Origin: Nocardioides abyssi
GTDB lineage: Bacteria > Actinomycetota > Actinomycetes > Propionibacteriales > Nocardioidaceae
Assembly (NCBI RefSeq): GCF_030412915.1
Contig: NZ_JAUHJR010000005.1
Location: forward strand, 62,001 to 126,000
Length of the DNA stretch: 64,000 bases
Direction of reading: 5' to 3'
Shown here one piece after another: positions 1-10,098 of this stretch (its first letter is position 1; each line of letters begins with the position of its first letter). The notes under the pieces were generated by a model. The model was not told where the DNA came from. It made no database searches and saw only the letters and a list, made by a program, of their open reading frames with translations. The position numbers and the translations under genes were made by a program.

Positions 1-969
1 GTAGTAGCCGTGCACCCGCTTGTGGGCCGGCACGTAGATCTCGATGCGGTAGCGGAACCCGAAGATCCGCTCGGTGCGCTCGCGCTCCCACACGACCGGG
101 TCGAAGGGGCTCAGCAGCGCCCGGGCGTCGACGCGGCGGGGGCGGCGAGCGTCGCGGTGGAGGTACGCCGGGCGGTCCCACCCCTCGACCCGGGCCCGCA
201 GCAGCTCGCCGGCCTCCACCAGCTCCGCGACGGCGCGCCGGGTCTCCTCGACGCCCATCCGGTAGTAGTCGCGCAGGCACGGCGCCGTCGCCACCCCGTG
301 GGACCGGGCCGCCCGCCGCACCAGCTCGCGCGCGGCCTCGTCCGGCGTGGGCGTCGGCGCGGCGAGCACCTCGGCCGGCAGCACCCGCTCGGGCAGGTCG
401 TAGACCGGCTCGAACGACGGCGTCCGCGCCGCGATCGCCAGCTCCCCGGTCATGAACAGCTGGTCGAGCGCCTTGCGGGCGGCCGACCAGTTCCATCCCC
501 AGTGCTCCTTGCTGCGCGGGGCGTCGTCGCCGAGCACCGGCTCGAGCGCCCGCGCGGTGCTGGCACCCCGGGCCCGCACCTCCGCGAGCACCTGGGCCAC
601 CAGGTCCTCGGGCACGTCGCGCCACCACTTGCCCCGCAGCGCGCGGTACTCCTCCATCCGGTGCTGCATGTGCGGCCACAGCTCGACGGGCATGAAGGCC
701 TGCACGTGCGCCCAGTACTCCACCACCCGCCGCGGACGCCGCTCGGCCGCCCGCTGCAACAGCCCCACGTCGTAGGGCCCCATCCGCGAGTACAACGGCA
801 TCCGGTGCGCCCGCTCCAGCACGTTGACCGAGTCGACCTGCAGCACCCCGGTCCGCTCCAGCGTCCGGCTGAACGTCCGCATCGTCGGGACCGTGTGGCG
901 CGGGTCGAGGAACCCCTGGGCCGCCAGCGCCACGCGGCGCGCCTGCGCGCGGGACAGCTGCTCGGTCAC
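1..969 (-). CDS. Winged-helix DNA-binding protein, YcaQ/AlkZ-like DNA glycosylase family (3' end cut by window)
   Basis: Reading the minus strand from a GTG at 969 gives an uninterrupted frame to the window edge. It starts VTEQLSRAQARRVALAAQGF and continues with LQVDSVNVLERAHRMPLYSR, which is the pattern of the HTH_42 (YcaQ/AlkZ) family. Members bind DNA through tandem winged helices, and some excise alkylated bases or unhook crosslinks. The segment FDPVVWERERTERIFGF near the cut end is also typical. About 323 codons are visible of an expected 370-400, so the C-terminus lies outside the window. No strong ribosome site precedes the GTG. Glycosylase activity is inferred from the family; the fold call is fairly secure. 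Confidence 0.8.
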   Translation of the reverse strand, partial: MTEQLSRAQARRVALAAQGFLDPRHTVPTMRTFSRTLERTGVLQVDSVNVLERAHRMPLYSRMGPYDVGLLQRAAERRPRRVVEYWAHVQAFMPVELWPHMQHRMEEYRALRGKWWRDVPEDLVAQVLAEVRARGASTARALEPVLGDDAPRSKEHWGWNWSAARKALDQLFMTGELAIAARTPSFEPVYDLPERVLPAEVLAAPTPTPDEAARELVRRAARSHGVATAPCLRDYYRMGVEETRRAVAELVEAGELLRARVEGWDRPAYLHRDARRPRRVDARALLSPFDPVVWERERTERIFGFRYRIEIYVPAHKRVHGYY

Positions 970-1102
970 CTGCCCGAGGCTAGAGGGGCGCACCGACGGA
1001 CGGGAGACGGCGCGTCCTCGACTCCCCCGGCCGCCGCCGCGCCGGAGGCCGGCCGCGGACCCGGTACGCCGCGCGGGTCGGGGCCGGAGGCGGACGACGG
1101 GC

Positions 1103-1180
1103 GGGCAGGCCCGGTCGTGGATGGGTCTGGCGGGGCCGGAGCGAGGAACGAGCGGAGGCCCTGGTTGACCGGGCCTGCCC
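1103..1180. repeat. Long-stem inverted-repeat element, copy A1
   Basis: The left arm GGGCAGGCCCGGTC (1103-1116) is exactly complementary to the right arm GACCGGGCCTGCCC (1167-1180). The interior of about 50 bp begins GTGGATGGGTCTGGCGG. The same arms recur at 31217-31292 and 38682-38757. Confidence 0.8.
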
Positions 1181-1297
1181 GTCCGGCGGGAGCCGCAGGC
1201 CCCGACCCCCACACCCGGCGTACCCCATCGCGGATCGGCCGCACCAGGCGCGGGGCCGACCGGGGCGGCCCTCGGCGCTGGAGGCAGAGCCGGGGGT

Positions 1298-1369
1298 GGG
1301 GGCCCGGTCGTGGTTGGGTCTGGCGGGCCGGAGCGAGGCACGAGCGCAGGCCTGGTAGACCGGGCCCCC
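1298..1369. repeat. Long-stem inverted-repeat element, copy A2 with covarying arms
   Basis: This is a second copy of the same interior, but its arms are GGGGGCCCGGTC (1298-1309) and GACCGGGCCCCC (1358-1369). Both arms differ from the other copies, yet they remain complementary to each other. That is a compensatory change and implies selection for the fold or for symmetric ends. Confidence 0.75.
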
Positions 1370-1529
1370 GCCCCCGGCGGGAGCCGGAAGCGCCCCCGGC
1401 CGCCCCGGGCGGCACCGCGCACCCGCGCAGCCAGACCGCAGAGCGACGCGGGAGCCAACACCTTGCCCGCCGCAGGCGGAACCGCGTCCCCGAGGCCGCA
1501 GTCGACTCACGGGGTATCGTCGACGCTCG

Positions 1530-1569
1530 GTTTCGAGACAGGCGCTGCGCGCCTTCCTCAACCCACCGG
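1530..1569. repeat. Covarying hairpin element (AGGCGC stem)
   Basis: The edges TTTCGAGAC and CCTCAACC enclose the stem AGGCGC, loop TGC, stem GCGCCT. It has the same architecture as the copies at 31449, 31521, 38944 and 51548. Confidence 0.75.
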
Positions 1570-1627
1570 CTGGCGCTCGCTGCTCGACCAGCGGTGGCGG
1601 CGCTCGCTGCTCGACCAGCGGTGGCGG

Positions 1628-1669
1628 GGTCTCGAGACGGTTCCTGGCGGAACCTCCTCAACCAACCGG
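1628..1669. repeat. Covarying hairpin element (GGTTCC stem)
   Basis: The edges CTCGAGAC and TCCTCAACCA enclose the stem GGTTCC, loop TGGC, stem GGAACC. It is only about 60 bp from the preceding element. Confidence 0.75.
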
Positions 1670-1694
1670 AGGGACCGGCCGGGCGGGGGTGGGG

Positions 1695-2387
1695 CTAGGG
1701 CAGGTCGAGGAGCTTCTCGCGGACGGCGTACATGACCGCCTCCATGCGGGAGTGGAGCTGGAGCTTCTCGAGGATGTTGCGCACGTGGTTCTTGACGGTG
1801 TTCTCGGAGATGAACAGCTGCTTGGCGATCTCGCGGTTGTTCATGCCCTTGGCCACGAGCCGCAGCACCTCCAGCTCGCGCTCGGTGAGCCGCAGGCCGG
1901 GGACGTGCTCACGCTCGGGACGCGACATCTGCTTGAACTCGTCGATCAGCTTGACCGCCATCGAGGGGCTGATCAGCGACTGGCCGTCGGCGACGACGCG
2001 GACGGCCTGGGCGACCTCCTCGATGGAGGAGTCCTTGAGCAGGTAGCCGGAGGCGCCGGACTTGACCGCCTCGTAGAGGTCGGCCTCCTCGTCGGAGACC
2101 GTCAGCATGATGATCTTCGCCGACGGGACGGCCTCCTTGATGGCGCGGCAGGCCTCGATACCGGTGCGCTTGGGCATCCGGATGTCGAGGAGGACCACGT
2201 CGGGGGCGGTGGTCGCGGCGAAGGTGGTGCCCTCGACGCCGTCGCCCGCCTCGCCGACGACCTCGATGCCCTCCTCGACGGTGAGCAGCATCGTCAGCCC
2301 CCGTCGGAAGAGCTCCTGGTCGTCGACCACCAGCACCCGGATCGGCTCGGCAGCCCCGGGAGCTGCGGCCGTGCTCTGTTCCGCCAC
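1695..2387 (-). CDS. NarL/LuxR-family response regulator
   Basis: This 230-residue regulator has an N-terminal receiver and a C-terminal LuxR-type helix-turn-helix. The receiver shows the acidic pair at D22-D23, the phosphoacceptor D68 in PDVVLLDIRMP, and a late Lys in GYLLKDSS. The output domain reads LTERELEVLRLVAKGMNNRE and continues ISENTVKNHV. A GTG at 2387 gives the usual length; in-frame codons further upstream encode a Pro/Ala-rich stretch without homology. It lies downstream of hpf on the same strand, as does an equivalent regulator beside hpf in Streptomyces. No partner kinase is adjacent, so its signal is unknown. Confidence 0.88.
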   Translation of the reverse strand: MAEQSTAAAPGAAEPIRVLVVDDQELFRRGLTMLLTVEEGIEVVGEAGDGVEGTTFAATTAPDVVLLDIRMPKRTGIEACRAIKEAVPSAKIIMLTVSDEEADLYEAVKSGASGYLLKDSSIEEVAQAVRVVADGQSLISPSMAVKLIDEFKQMSRPEREHVPGLRLTERELEVLRLVAKGMNNREIAKQLFISENTVKNHVRNILEKLQLHSRMEAVMYAVREKLLDLP

Positions 2388-2546
2388 CGGGGCATCATGG
2401 CACGCGCGGGCGGGGCTGCGGCCCCGTTCGGGGGGTGCGGTCCTGGCCCGGACGGACCCGGACACGCCGACGGGGTGACCCGTTCGGGCCACCCCGTCGT
2501 ACGCCGTGCGGGTGCGGCCGGTGGGCCGCTGCCGCGGTGCTCGTGC

Positions 2547-2602
2547 GGTGCTACTCCTGCGGTTCTACTCCTGCGGTGCTACTCCTGCGGTGCTACTCCT
2601 GC
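2547..2602. repeat. Four tandem copies of a 14-bp unit spanning the hpf stop
   Basis: The unit GGTGCTACTCCTGC is repeated four times at 2547, 2561, 2575 and 2589, with one T substitution in copy two. The array covers the hpf stop codon at 2593-2595 and runs into the gap before the regulator gene. The unit length is not a multiple of three. Confidence 0.85.
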
Positions 2603-3222
2603 GGGCCGAGGTCCAGGGAGAGCACGCCGTAGTCGTAGCCGCGACGCCGGTAGACCACCGAGGGCCGCTCGCTCTCCTTGTCGACGAACAGGTAGAAGTC
2701 GTGCCCGACCAGCTCCATCTCGTAGAGGGCCTGGTCGAGCGTCATGGGGCTGGCGGGGTGGGTCTTCTCCCGCACGACCAGCGGTCCGTCGCCCATGACG
2801 GCGATCGGGCCGACCTGGCGCTCGAGGGTCTCGTCGGCCTCGGGGACCTCGGGGGTGGTGGTGATCGCCTCGATGTCGGCGAGCGCCTGCCCGACCGAGA
2901 CGGGCGTCTTCTGGCCGCGGTGCACCCGCCGGCGGTCGGCCGCCCGACGCATCTGGGCGGCCATCTTGTCCAGCGCCAGGTCGAGGGCACCCATCTTGTC
3001 GTCCGCTGCCGCCTCGGCGCGGACGACGGGGCCCTTGGAGAAGGCGGTCAGCTCGACGCGGACGGCCTTGTCCTGCTGGCGGCGGTTGGGCTCGCAGTCC
3101 ACCTCCACGTGCACCCGCATGATGCGGTGATCGTGCTTCTCGAGTCGGGACAGCTTCTCCGCAGCATGCTCGCGGAACCGCTCGGACAGCTCGCAGTGGC
3201 GACCTGTGACGACAACTTCCAT
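2593..3222 (-). CDS. hpf: Ribosome hibernation promoting factor, long form
   Basis: This 209-residue protein joins an N-terminal S30AE/YfiA domain (starting MEVVVTGRHCELSERFREHA) to a C-terminal ribosome-associated dimerisation domain (MTLDQALYEMELVGHDFYLF). That arrangement defines long HPF, which pairs 70S ribosomes into inactive 100S dimers in stationary phase. The start at 3222 is well supported by AGGAGG five bases upstream. It lies in the conserved lpqB-comF-hpf neighbourhood, on the minus strand after comF with a 453-nt gap, so it probably has its own promoter. The last codons overlap a 14-bp tandem array. Confidence 0.95.
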   Translation of the reverse strand: MEVVVTGRHCELSERFREHAAEKLSRLEKHDHRIMRVHVEVDCEPNRRQQDKAVRVELTAFSKGPVVRAEAAADDKMGALDLALDKMAAQMRRAADRRRVHRGQKTPVSVGQALADIEAITTTPEVPEADETLERQVGPIAVMGDGPLVVREKTHPASPMTLDQALYEMELVGHDFYLFVDKESERPSVVYRRRGYDYGVLSLDLGPQE

Positions 3223-3675
3223 GTCTACCTCCTGGTGACAGTTGGTTGCTTCAGCCCTCTCGCGCGGCCTCCTGTGGGCAGCGCGACATGCACGCCTGGT
3301 GCGCCGGGGGCGCACCGTGCGTGGCACGAGTGGGAGGAGTCCGTCCGGCCGACCTGGTCTTCGACCCCACAACCGCCTGCTGGGGCTTCCGCAGCTTCTC
3401 CGCCACTACCGGCCCTCTCCCGCCGTCGGCCACATCTGGTGGCCGGGGCGAGGCAGGTCTTACTACTAAGCCGCACCGTGATCGACGGACCCGGGCGGAC
3501 CCGGGTCGCGTCTTACGTGGACCGTTTCGCCTGCGACTGGCATCGGCTAGCCGACCGGTCCGGGCCCTCGTCGGGACCCGCACCGAGACGGTGCAACCAC
3601 GGACCCGGACGGACTCCATACAGAGACGTTAGTCGGTGACCCACGACACCGGTAGTGGGGCCACCACCCATCTCC
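3223..3675. other. 453-nt gap between hpf and comF
   Basis: I see no gene I can support. Short frames in several phases have no recognisable motif. The strand towards hpf must hold the hpf promoter. An A/T-richer patch at about 3463-3475 reads GCTTAGTAGTAAGACC on the minus strand and could include a -10 region, but I cannot assign a -35 with confidence. Confidence 0.4.
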
Positions 3676-4401
3676 TCAGCCGCCCGCCGACACGCCCGCG
3701 TGGGCCACCGGGAACCGGCGGCGCGTCGCTGCGACGGCGGCCACCGCGGCCACGTGCAGGCCGACCGCCTGCAGCGCCCGCTGCGCCTCGCGGGCCGTCG
3801 CGCCGGTGGTGAGCACGTCGTCGCAGACCACGACCGAGGCGTGCGTGCGGCGCCGGCGCAGCCGCCGCAGACCGGCGTCCGGGCAGGTCATCGAGCCGGC
3901 GAGGTTGGCGGCCCGGGCGGTCGCGCCGAGGCCCGCCTGGTCGACCACCCCGGGCCGGGTCCGCAGCAGCCGCACGGCCACGGCGTCGACCCCGGTGGCG
4001 CGCAGGCGGGCGGCGGCGCCCGCGGTCACGGCGTACGTCGGGTCGTGGCCGCGGGCGCGGACGGTCGAGGGTCGCGACGGGACCGGCACGAGCACGACGG
4101 GGCCGGACGGCACCTGCGCCTCGGCCGCGGCGCCGGCGGCCGCCGCGAGCAGCCCGGCGAGCGGGCGGGCCAGCCCGAGCAGCCGCCGCTCCTTCAGGCC
4201 GAGAACCAGGCTGCGCACCACGCCGTCGTACGCCGCCGCCGCCCACGGCGCGACGAGGCCGGCCGGCACCGGGGTCGGCCACGCGGGCCGCGCGTCGGTG
4301 GGCAGGCCGGCGCGGCACTCCTCGCACAGCACCCGGCCGGGCCGCTCGCACCCGGCGCACCGGCCGCCGAGCAGCAGGTCGGCCGCGGCGTCGAGCACCA
4401 C
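3676..4401 (-). CDS. ComF-family phosphoribosyltransferase-like protein
   Basis: The protein has about 241 residues from a GTG at 4401. An N-terminal zinc-ribbon is visible as paired cysteines (CAGCERPGRVLCEEC). A phosphoribosyltransferase fold follows, with the PRPP-binding loop VVVCDDVLTTGATAREA. ComF proteins are linked to DNA uptake, and in some bacteria to helicase-assisted single-strand import, but the enzymatic reaction is not established. It follows lpqB by about 60 nt on the same strand, as in Mycobacterium. The start is uncertain because the next codon is also GTG and neither has a good ribosome site. Confidence 0.85.
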   Translation of the reverse strand: MVLDAAADLLLGGRCAGCERPGRVLCEECRAGLPTDARPAWPTPVPAGLVAPWAAAAYDGVVRSLVLGLKERRLLGLARPLAGLLAAAAGAAAEAQVPSGPVVLVPVPSRPSTVRARGHDPTYAVTAGAAARLRATGVDAVAVRLLRTRPGVVDQAGLGATARAANLAGSMTCPDAGLRRLRRRRTHASVVVCDDVLTTGATAREAQRALQAVGLHVAAVAAVAATRRRFPVAHAGVSAGG

Positions 4402-4463
4402 CCGAGCCTGACCGGCCCCGCGGCGCCGGGCAACCGGGCCGGCCGGGCCCTGTGGAGGAGCCG

Positions 4464-6203
4464 TCAGCCGACGTACCGGACCGGGCCCTCCCCCTCGGAC
4501 AGCTCGACGACCTCGCGGGTGGAGGAGGTGTCGACCAGACCGGTGCGGGTGACCGCCCAGAGCGTGTCGCCGACGACCGGGGTGCCGGTGAGCGCGACGT
4601 ACCGCCCGCGCAGCGTGCTCGCCGAGACCTGCGCCCCGGCGGGCGCGCCGTCGACCGAGAGCGTGCGGACCTCGAAGAGCTCGTCGGCGACCCGGTGCAG
4701 CACGGCGACCGACGTCGGGGTGCGCCAGGCGAGGTCGCGGATGCGGACCTCCTCGCCGCCCTCCCAGGTGAGCCGCTGCGAGGCGGAGGCCGAGAGCAGC
4801 CGGTTCTGCGCGTAGCGGACCCGGCTGACGCGCACCTGGTCGCCGGTCGAGGTGCGCACGACCGCGACGACGCGGGAGCCGTCGCGGGAGACGAGGAACG
4901 AGCGCACGTCCGAGCCGCTGATGCCGGGCACGCGGAGCTCCACCGGGTCCTCGTCGCCGACCTGGGTCGAGACGCGGGCGCCGGTGGCTGTGCGGTCGAC
5001 GAGCCACAGCCGTCCGCTGGCGTCCCAGGCCGGCGGCAGCAGGTCGGTCGCGCCGCTGACCACGGGGGTGGTGGTGGCCTGCTCGCCGCCGCGGACCGGC
5101 GCGCGCAGGACCGTCGTGCCGCTCTCGGTCACCGCGGCGACGGTGGTGGAGGCGACGTCGACGGCGAAGGAACGGATGCCGAGGTCCTCGGCGCCGAAGG
5201 GCCCGTCGGTGGCCTGCAGCGAGTCGGGGGCGCCCGCGACGAGCACCCCGTCGCGCAGCGCGTAGAGCCAGCCCGACGCCTGGTAGCCGGCCGGGTCGTA
5301 GCGCGCGCCCTCGGCGACGCCGAACTCGGTGATGCCCCCCGGCAGCTGCAGGGGCCGGCCGTCGATGGACACCCGGAACTGCTCGATCGTCGGCACCTGC
5401 CGCAGCGTCCACGCCAGCTGGGCGACGACGAGCCGCACCGCCTCGTCGGTCGGCGCGGGCGCGGAGCCGGAGGCGTCGATGGCGATGTCGACGACGTCGC
5501 CGACCGGCACCGAGAGCTCCACGGTCGACCCCGCAGGCAGGAACGTCGTCGCCACCCTCGACAGCTGGGGCCCGGGCCCGCCGAGCAGCGCGGAGACCAG
5601 GTTGCTGACCAGCTGGTCCCCGCGCGGCACGAAGGCCGGCTCGGGCACCAGCACCCGCGCGTTGGGGTCGAAGTAGTAGAGCGTCACCCGCTGGTAGCGC
5701 TGCTCGAACCACGACTGCGGCACGACGAGCGCGTCGGGGGCGGACGCGATCCGGTTCTGCCCGTCGACCAGCTCGACGGGGAACGTCAGGGTCTCGTCGT
5801 ACGCCGGCAGCGGCCCGCGCCAGCGCCCGGTGCCGTCGAGCCGCTCGGCGCCGACGAGGGTGACCGTGACCCGCGAGCTGCCGCGCGGGGCGAGGAAGTC
5901 GTCGTAGGTGATGATCCCGTCCTTGGGGCTCCACGACTCGCGGAACTCCGGCGTGAGGTACTGCCGGGCCACCGACGTGGTGATCGGGAAGGCCGTCATC
6001 GCGTCGAGGAACCGGTCGACGACCTCGGCCGACGAGGCGCCGTCCGGCGGGGGCGGCGGGTCGAAGTAGTACTGCCCCGCCGCCTCGCCGGAGCCGACGC
6101 CGCTGCCGGTCTCCACGACCGGCCCGTCGTCGGGCAGCGAGACGCAGCCGGTCAGGCCGGCCAGCACCAGGAGGGCGAGCAGCGCCGCCGCGCGCCGCCT
6201 CAC
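4464..6203 (-). CDS. lpqB: Lipoprotein LpqB, MtrAB accessory
   Basis: This 579-residue protein starts with a GTG that overlaps the mtrB stop by four bases (GTGA), so translation is coupled. A short signal ends in the lipobox LTGC with the modified Cys at residue 20. Next comes a GerMN domain (around residues 50-200, including VSALLGGP), followed by a LpqB-type beta-propeller to the C-terminus. In mycobacteria LpqB binds the MtrB sensor domain outside the membrane and tunes MtrA phosphorylation and cell-wall homeostasis. The gene order mtrA-mtrB-lpqB matches that role. Confidence 0.94.
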   Translation of the reverse strand: MRRRAAALLALLVLAGLTGCVSLPDDGPVVETGSGVGSGEAAGQYYFDPPPPPDGASSAEVVDRFLDAMTAFPITTSVARQYLTPEFRESWSPKDGIITYDDFLAPRGSSRVTVTLVGAERLDGTGRWRGPLPAYDETLTFPVELVDGQNRIASAPDALVVPQSWFEQRYQRVTLYYFDPNARVLVPEPAFVPRGDQLVSNLVSALLGGPGPQLSRVATTFLPAGSTVELSVPVGDVVDIAIDASGSAPAPTDEAVRLVVAQLAWTLRQVPTIEQFRVSIDGRPLQLPGGITEFGVAEGARYDPAGYQASGWLYALRDGVLVAGAPDSLQATDGPFGAEDLGIRSFAVDVASTTVAAVTESGTTVLRAPVRGGEQATTTPVVSGATDLLPPAWDASGRLWLVDRTATGARVSTQVGDEDPVELRVPGISGSDVRSFLVSRDGSRVVAVVRTSTGDQVRVSRVRYAQNRLLSASASQRLTWEGGEEVRIRDLAWRTPTSVAVLHRVADELFEVRTLSVDGAPAGAQVSASTLRGRYVALTGTPVVGDTLWAVTRTGLVDTSSTREVVELSEGEGPVRYVG

Positions 6204-7873
6204 GGGGTCGCCTCCGCCAGGCGCTCGCGGGCGTCGGTCGGCACCAGCGGCAGCGGGCTGTGGCGCAAGGGCGACCCGGCGCGGCGCGGCAGGGTCACGC
6301 GGAACTGCGCCCCCTCGTCGACGCGGCCCCACGCCTGGAGCCAGCCGCCGTGCAGGTGGGTGTCCTCCAGCGAGATCGACAGGCCCAGGCCGGTGCCGCC
6401 GCTGGTGCGGGCCCGGGCCGGGTCGGCGCGCCAGAACCGGTTGAACACCAGCGCCGACTCCCCCGGCGCCAGCCCGATGCCGTAGTCGCGCACGGCCACG
6501 GCGGCGGAGTGGTCGTCGCCCGCGACGTGGACGACGACACGGGACCGGCCGCGCTCCGGCGGTCCGGCGTGGTCGATCGCGTTGGTGACGAGGTTGCGCA
6601 CGATGCGCTCCACGCGGCGTACGTCGGCCTCCGCGAGGCACGGGTGCGGCGGGGCGCTGACGGTGAGGGTCACCCCGCGTTGCTCGGCGAGCGCCCGGTT
6701 GCGGTCGACGACCCTGTGGGCCACGTCGACGAGGTTGACGTCGTCGAGGTCGAGGACGGCAGCACCGGCGTCGAAGCGGCTGATCTCGAGCAGGTCCACG
6801 AGCAGCGTCTCGAACCGGTCCAGCTCGGTCTGCAGCAGCTCGGCGGCGCGGGCGGTGACCGGGTCGAAGTCGCCGCGCGCGTCGTGGAGCACGTCGCCGG
6901 CCATCCGCACGGTGGTCAGCGGGGTGCGCAGCTCGTGGGAGACGTCGGAGACGAAGCGGCGCTGCACGCGGCTCAGCTCCTCGAGCTGGCGGATCTGGCG
7001 CTGGAGGTTGCTGGCCATCTGGTTGAACGACAGCGCCAGGCGCGCCAGGTCGTCCTCGCCGGAGACACGCATCCGCTCCTGGAGGCGGCCGGCGGCGAGC
7101 CGCTCCGCCACGCGACGGGCCATCCGGATCGGGGTGACGACCTGGCGGGTGACCAGCCAGGTCAGCCCCGCGACCAGCACGAGCAGGAGGCCGCCGGCGG
7201 TGAGCAGCGCGCGGGTGACCAGCGCGAGCGTGTCCTGCTCCTCCTCCAGCGGGAAGAGGAAGTACATCGTCCAGGCCCGCCCGTCCGAGGGCAGCCGCAC
7301 CTGCGAGCCCACGACGATGCCCGGGGCCGAGGAGGTGACCTGCCCGCGCTCGTCGACGGTGCGGATCGCGGAGTAGGTCCAGGCGGTGTCGGCGCTGGTC
7401 GCGAAGTGGTCGAGCAGCGACTGCGGCACGCTCGAGGTGTCCAGGCCCGGGGTGTAGATGCTCCCGGCGCCCGCCAGCCCGTCCTCGTTGCTGCCCGGCC
7501 CGCCCAGCACCACGTCGAAGCCGCGGGTCTCGCCGCGCGCGATGATCGGGGTGGCCAGCTCGGAGGCCTGGGTGCTGGCGTCGGTCTCGGTGCCCGGCAC
7601 CGCGACCAGCCGCTCGACGGCCTCTGCGGACTCGTTGTCGGCCTCGGCGACGACCGCGTCAACGCGGTTCTCCAGCAGGCCGTCTCGGGTCTGCTGGAGC
7701 AGGAACCAGCCGACGCCGCTGACGACGACCGCGGAGAGCACCAGCGTCGAGGCCACGACGCGGGCCTGGATCGAGCGGCGCCAGAACGTCAGGCCGCGCC
7801 GGACGGTGGCAGCGAGGCTGCGCCGGGCCGACGGGCCGCGCTCAGGCGTTGCCGGCCTTGTACCCGACGCCAC
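6200..7873 (-). CDS. mtrB: Sensor histidine kinase MtrB
   Basis: The kinase has 557 residues. A membrane segment lies at about 38-58, an extracellular sensor domain at about 60-215, a second membrane segment at about 222-243, then HAMP. HisKA follows, with the phosphorylated His at about 313 in VSDVSHELRTPLT, and then a HATPase domain with VRNLVTNAIDHAG and GGTGLGLSIS. MtrB phosphorylates MtrA and is linked to division and cell-wall metabolism. The GTG at 7873 overlaps the end of mtrA by 32 nt; a later start is possible because the first 30 residues are basic and poorly conserved. Confidence 0.94.
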   Translation of the reverse strand: MASGTRPATPERGPSARRSLAATVRRGLTFWRRSIQARVVASTLVLSAVVVSGVGWFLLQQTRDGLLENRVDAVVAEADNESAEAVERLVAVPGTETDASTQASELATPIIARGETRGFDVVLGGPGSNEDGLAGAGSIYTPGLDTSSVPQSLLDHFATSADTAWTYSAIRTVDERGQVTSSAPGIVVGSQVRLPSDGRAWTMYFLFPLEEEQDTLALVTRALLTAGGLLLVLVAGLTWLVTRQVVTPIRMARRVAERLAAGRLQERMRVSGEDDLARLALSFNQMASNLQRQIRQLEELSRVQRRFVSDVSHELRTPLTTVRMAGDVLHDARGDFDPVTARAAELLQTELDRFETLLVDLLEISRFDAGAAVLDLDDVNLVDVAHRVVDRNRALAEQRGVTLTVSAPPHPCLAEADVRRVERIVRNLVTNAIDHAGPPERGRSRVVVHVAGDDHSAAVAVRDYGIGLAPGESALVFNRFWRADPARARTSGGTGLGLSISLEDTHLHGGWLQAWGRVDEGAQFRVTLPRRAGSPLRHSPLPLVPTDARERLAEATP

Positions 7874-8555
7874 GGACGGTCACCACGATCTCGGGGTTCT
7901 CGGGGTCGTGCTCGACCTTGGAGCGCAGCCGCTGGACGTGCACGTTGACCAGCCGGGTGTCGGCCGCGTGGCGGTAGCCCCAGACCTGCTCGAGCAGCAC
8001 CTCGCGGCTGAAGACCTGCCAGGGCTTGCGCGCGAGCGCGACCAGCAGGTCGAACTCGAGCGGCGTGAGGCTGATCGGCCGGCCGGCCCGGCTCACGGAG
8101 TGGCCGGCCACGTCGATGGACAGGTCGCCGATGGTGAGCGTCTCGGCCTGCGAGGTGGAGTCCAGGCGGCGTACCCGGGCGCGGATGCGGGCGATGAGCT
8201 CCTTGGGCTTGAACGGCTTGACCACGTAGTCGTCGGCGCCGGACTCCAGGCCGACGACGACGTCGACCGTGTCGCCCTTCGCGGTCAGCATCACGATCGG
8301 CACGCCGGACTCGCCGCGGATCTCCTTGCACACGTCGATGCCGTCCTTGCCCGGCAGCATCAGGTCGAGCAGGACGAGGTCGGGGCGGTAGTCGCGGAAC
8401 GCCGCCAGCGCCTGGTCGCCGCGGGTGACCATCCGGCTGTCGAAGCCCTCCTGGCGCAGGACGATCGTGAGCATCTCCGCGAGGGAGGCGTCGTCGTCGA
8501 CGACGAGGATCCGCCCCTTCGCGTCGAGCGGGTTCACGGTGCCGGCCTGGCTCAT
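7842..8555 (-). CDS. mtrA: Response regulator MtrA
   Basis: This 237-residue OmpR/PhoB-type regulator has a receiver with acidic residues D20-D22 and the acceptor D64 in DLVLLDLMLPGKDG. The winged-helix output domain includes LTPLEFDLLVALARKPWQVF and ends VRGVGYKAG. MtrA is essential in mycobacteria and controls cell-wall hydrolase, division and replication genes. Its reported target is a direct repeat of GTCACA with a 3-nt spacer, and such repeats occur at 25604, 30974 (one mismatch) and 40610. The ATG at 8555 lies only 23 nt from a strong hairpin, so the promoter must be further upstream. Confidence 0.96.
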   Translation of the reverse strand: MSQAGTVNPLDAKGRILVVDDDASLAEMLTIVLRQEGFDSRMVTRGDQALAAFRDYRPDLVLLDLMLPGKDGIDVCKEIRGESGVPIVMLTAKGDTVDVVVGLESGADDYVVKPFKPKELIARIRARVRRLDSTSQAETLTIGDLSIDVAGHSVSRAGRPISLTPLEFDLLVALARKPWQVFSREVLLEQVWGYRHAADTRLVNVHVQRLRSKVEHDPENPEIVVTVRGVGYKAGNA

Positions 8556-8578
8556 GGGGTCAATCCTGCCAGCCGGAC

Positions 8579-8616
8579 GCAGCAGCCCCCGACTCCTCGG
8601 AGCCGGGGGCTGCTGC
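8579..8616. terminator. Strong hairpin between ahcY and mtrA
   Basis: GCAGCAGCCCCCG at 8579-8591 pairs exactly with CGGGGGCTGCTGC at 8604-8616 around a 12-nt loop. There is no T-run on the minus strand, so it may be a factor-assisted terminator or a 5'-UTR or processing structure, because mtrA starts 23 nt further on. Confidence 0.7.
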
Positions 8617-8649
8617 GGTGTGGCGCGCGGAACGCGCCGACGAGGTCGA

Positions 8650-10098
<1,449 letters not shown>

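Larger units (their letters stand above)
970..1694. repeat. Intergenic composite repeat, copy A (long repeat plus hairpin elements)
   Basis: No gene is supported here. About 1022-1500 is a very GC-rich repeat whose relatives lie in the same orientation at about 31130-31450 and 38600-38910. Inside it, a segment with inverted ends occurs twice (1103-1180 and 1298-1369). The downstream part carries two short hairpin elements at 1530-1569 and 1628-1669, with conserved edges TTTCGAGAC and CCTCAACC. Open frames crossing the region run through these palindromes and look like chance products of high GC. Confidence 0.75.

Noticed and set aside
970-1694. Insertion sequence or transposon remnant
   Set aside because: No transposase-like reading frame or target duplication was found; the region consists of small hairpin and inverted-repeat units.
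10-1698. A 562-codon plus-strand open frame at the left edge
   Set aside because: Antisense to the YcaQ/AlkZ-like gene, which shows clear family motifs, and then through intergenic repeats.
3223-3675. Small genes in the hpf-comF gap
   Set aside because: Several short frames overlap on both strands, none with a ribosome site plus a recognisable motif.
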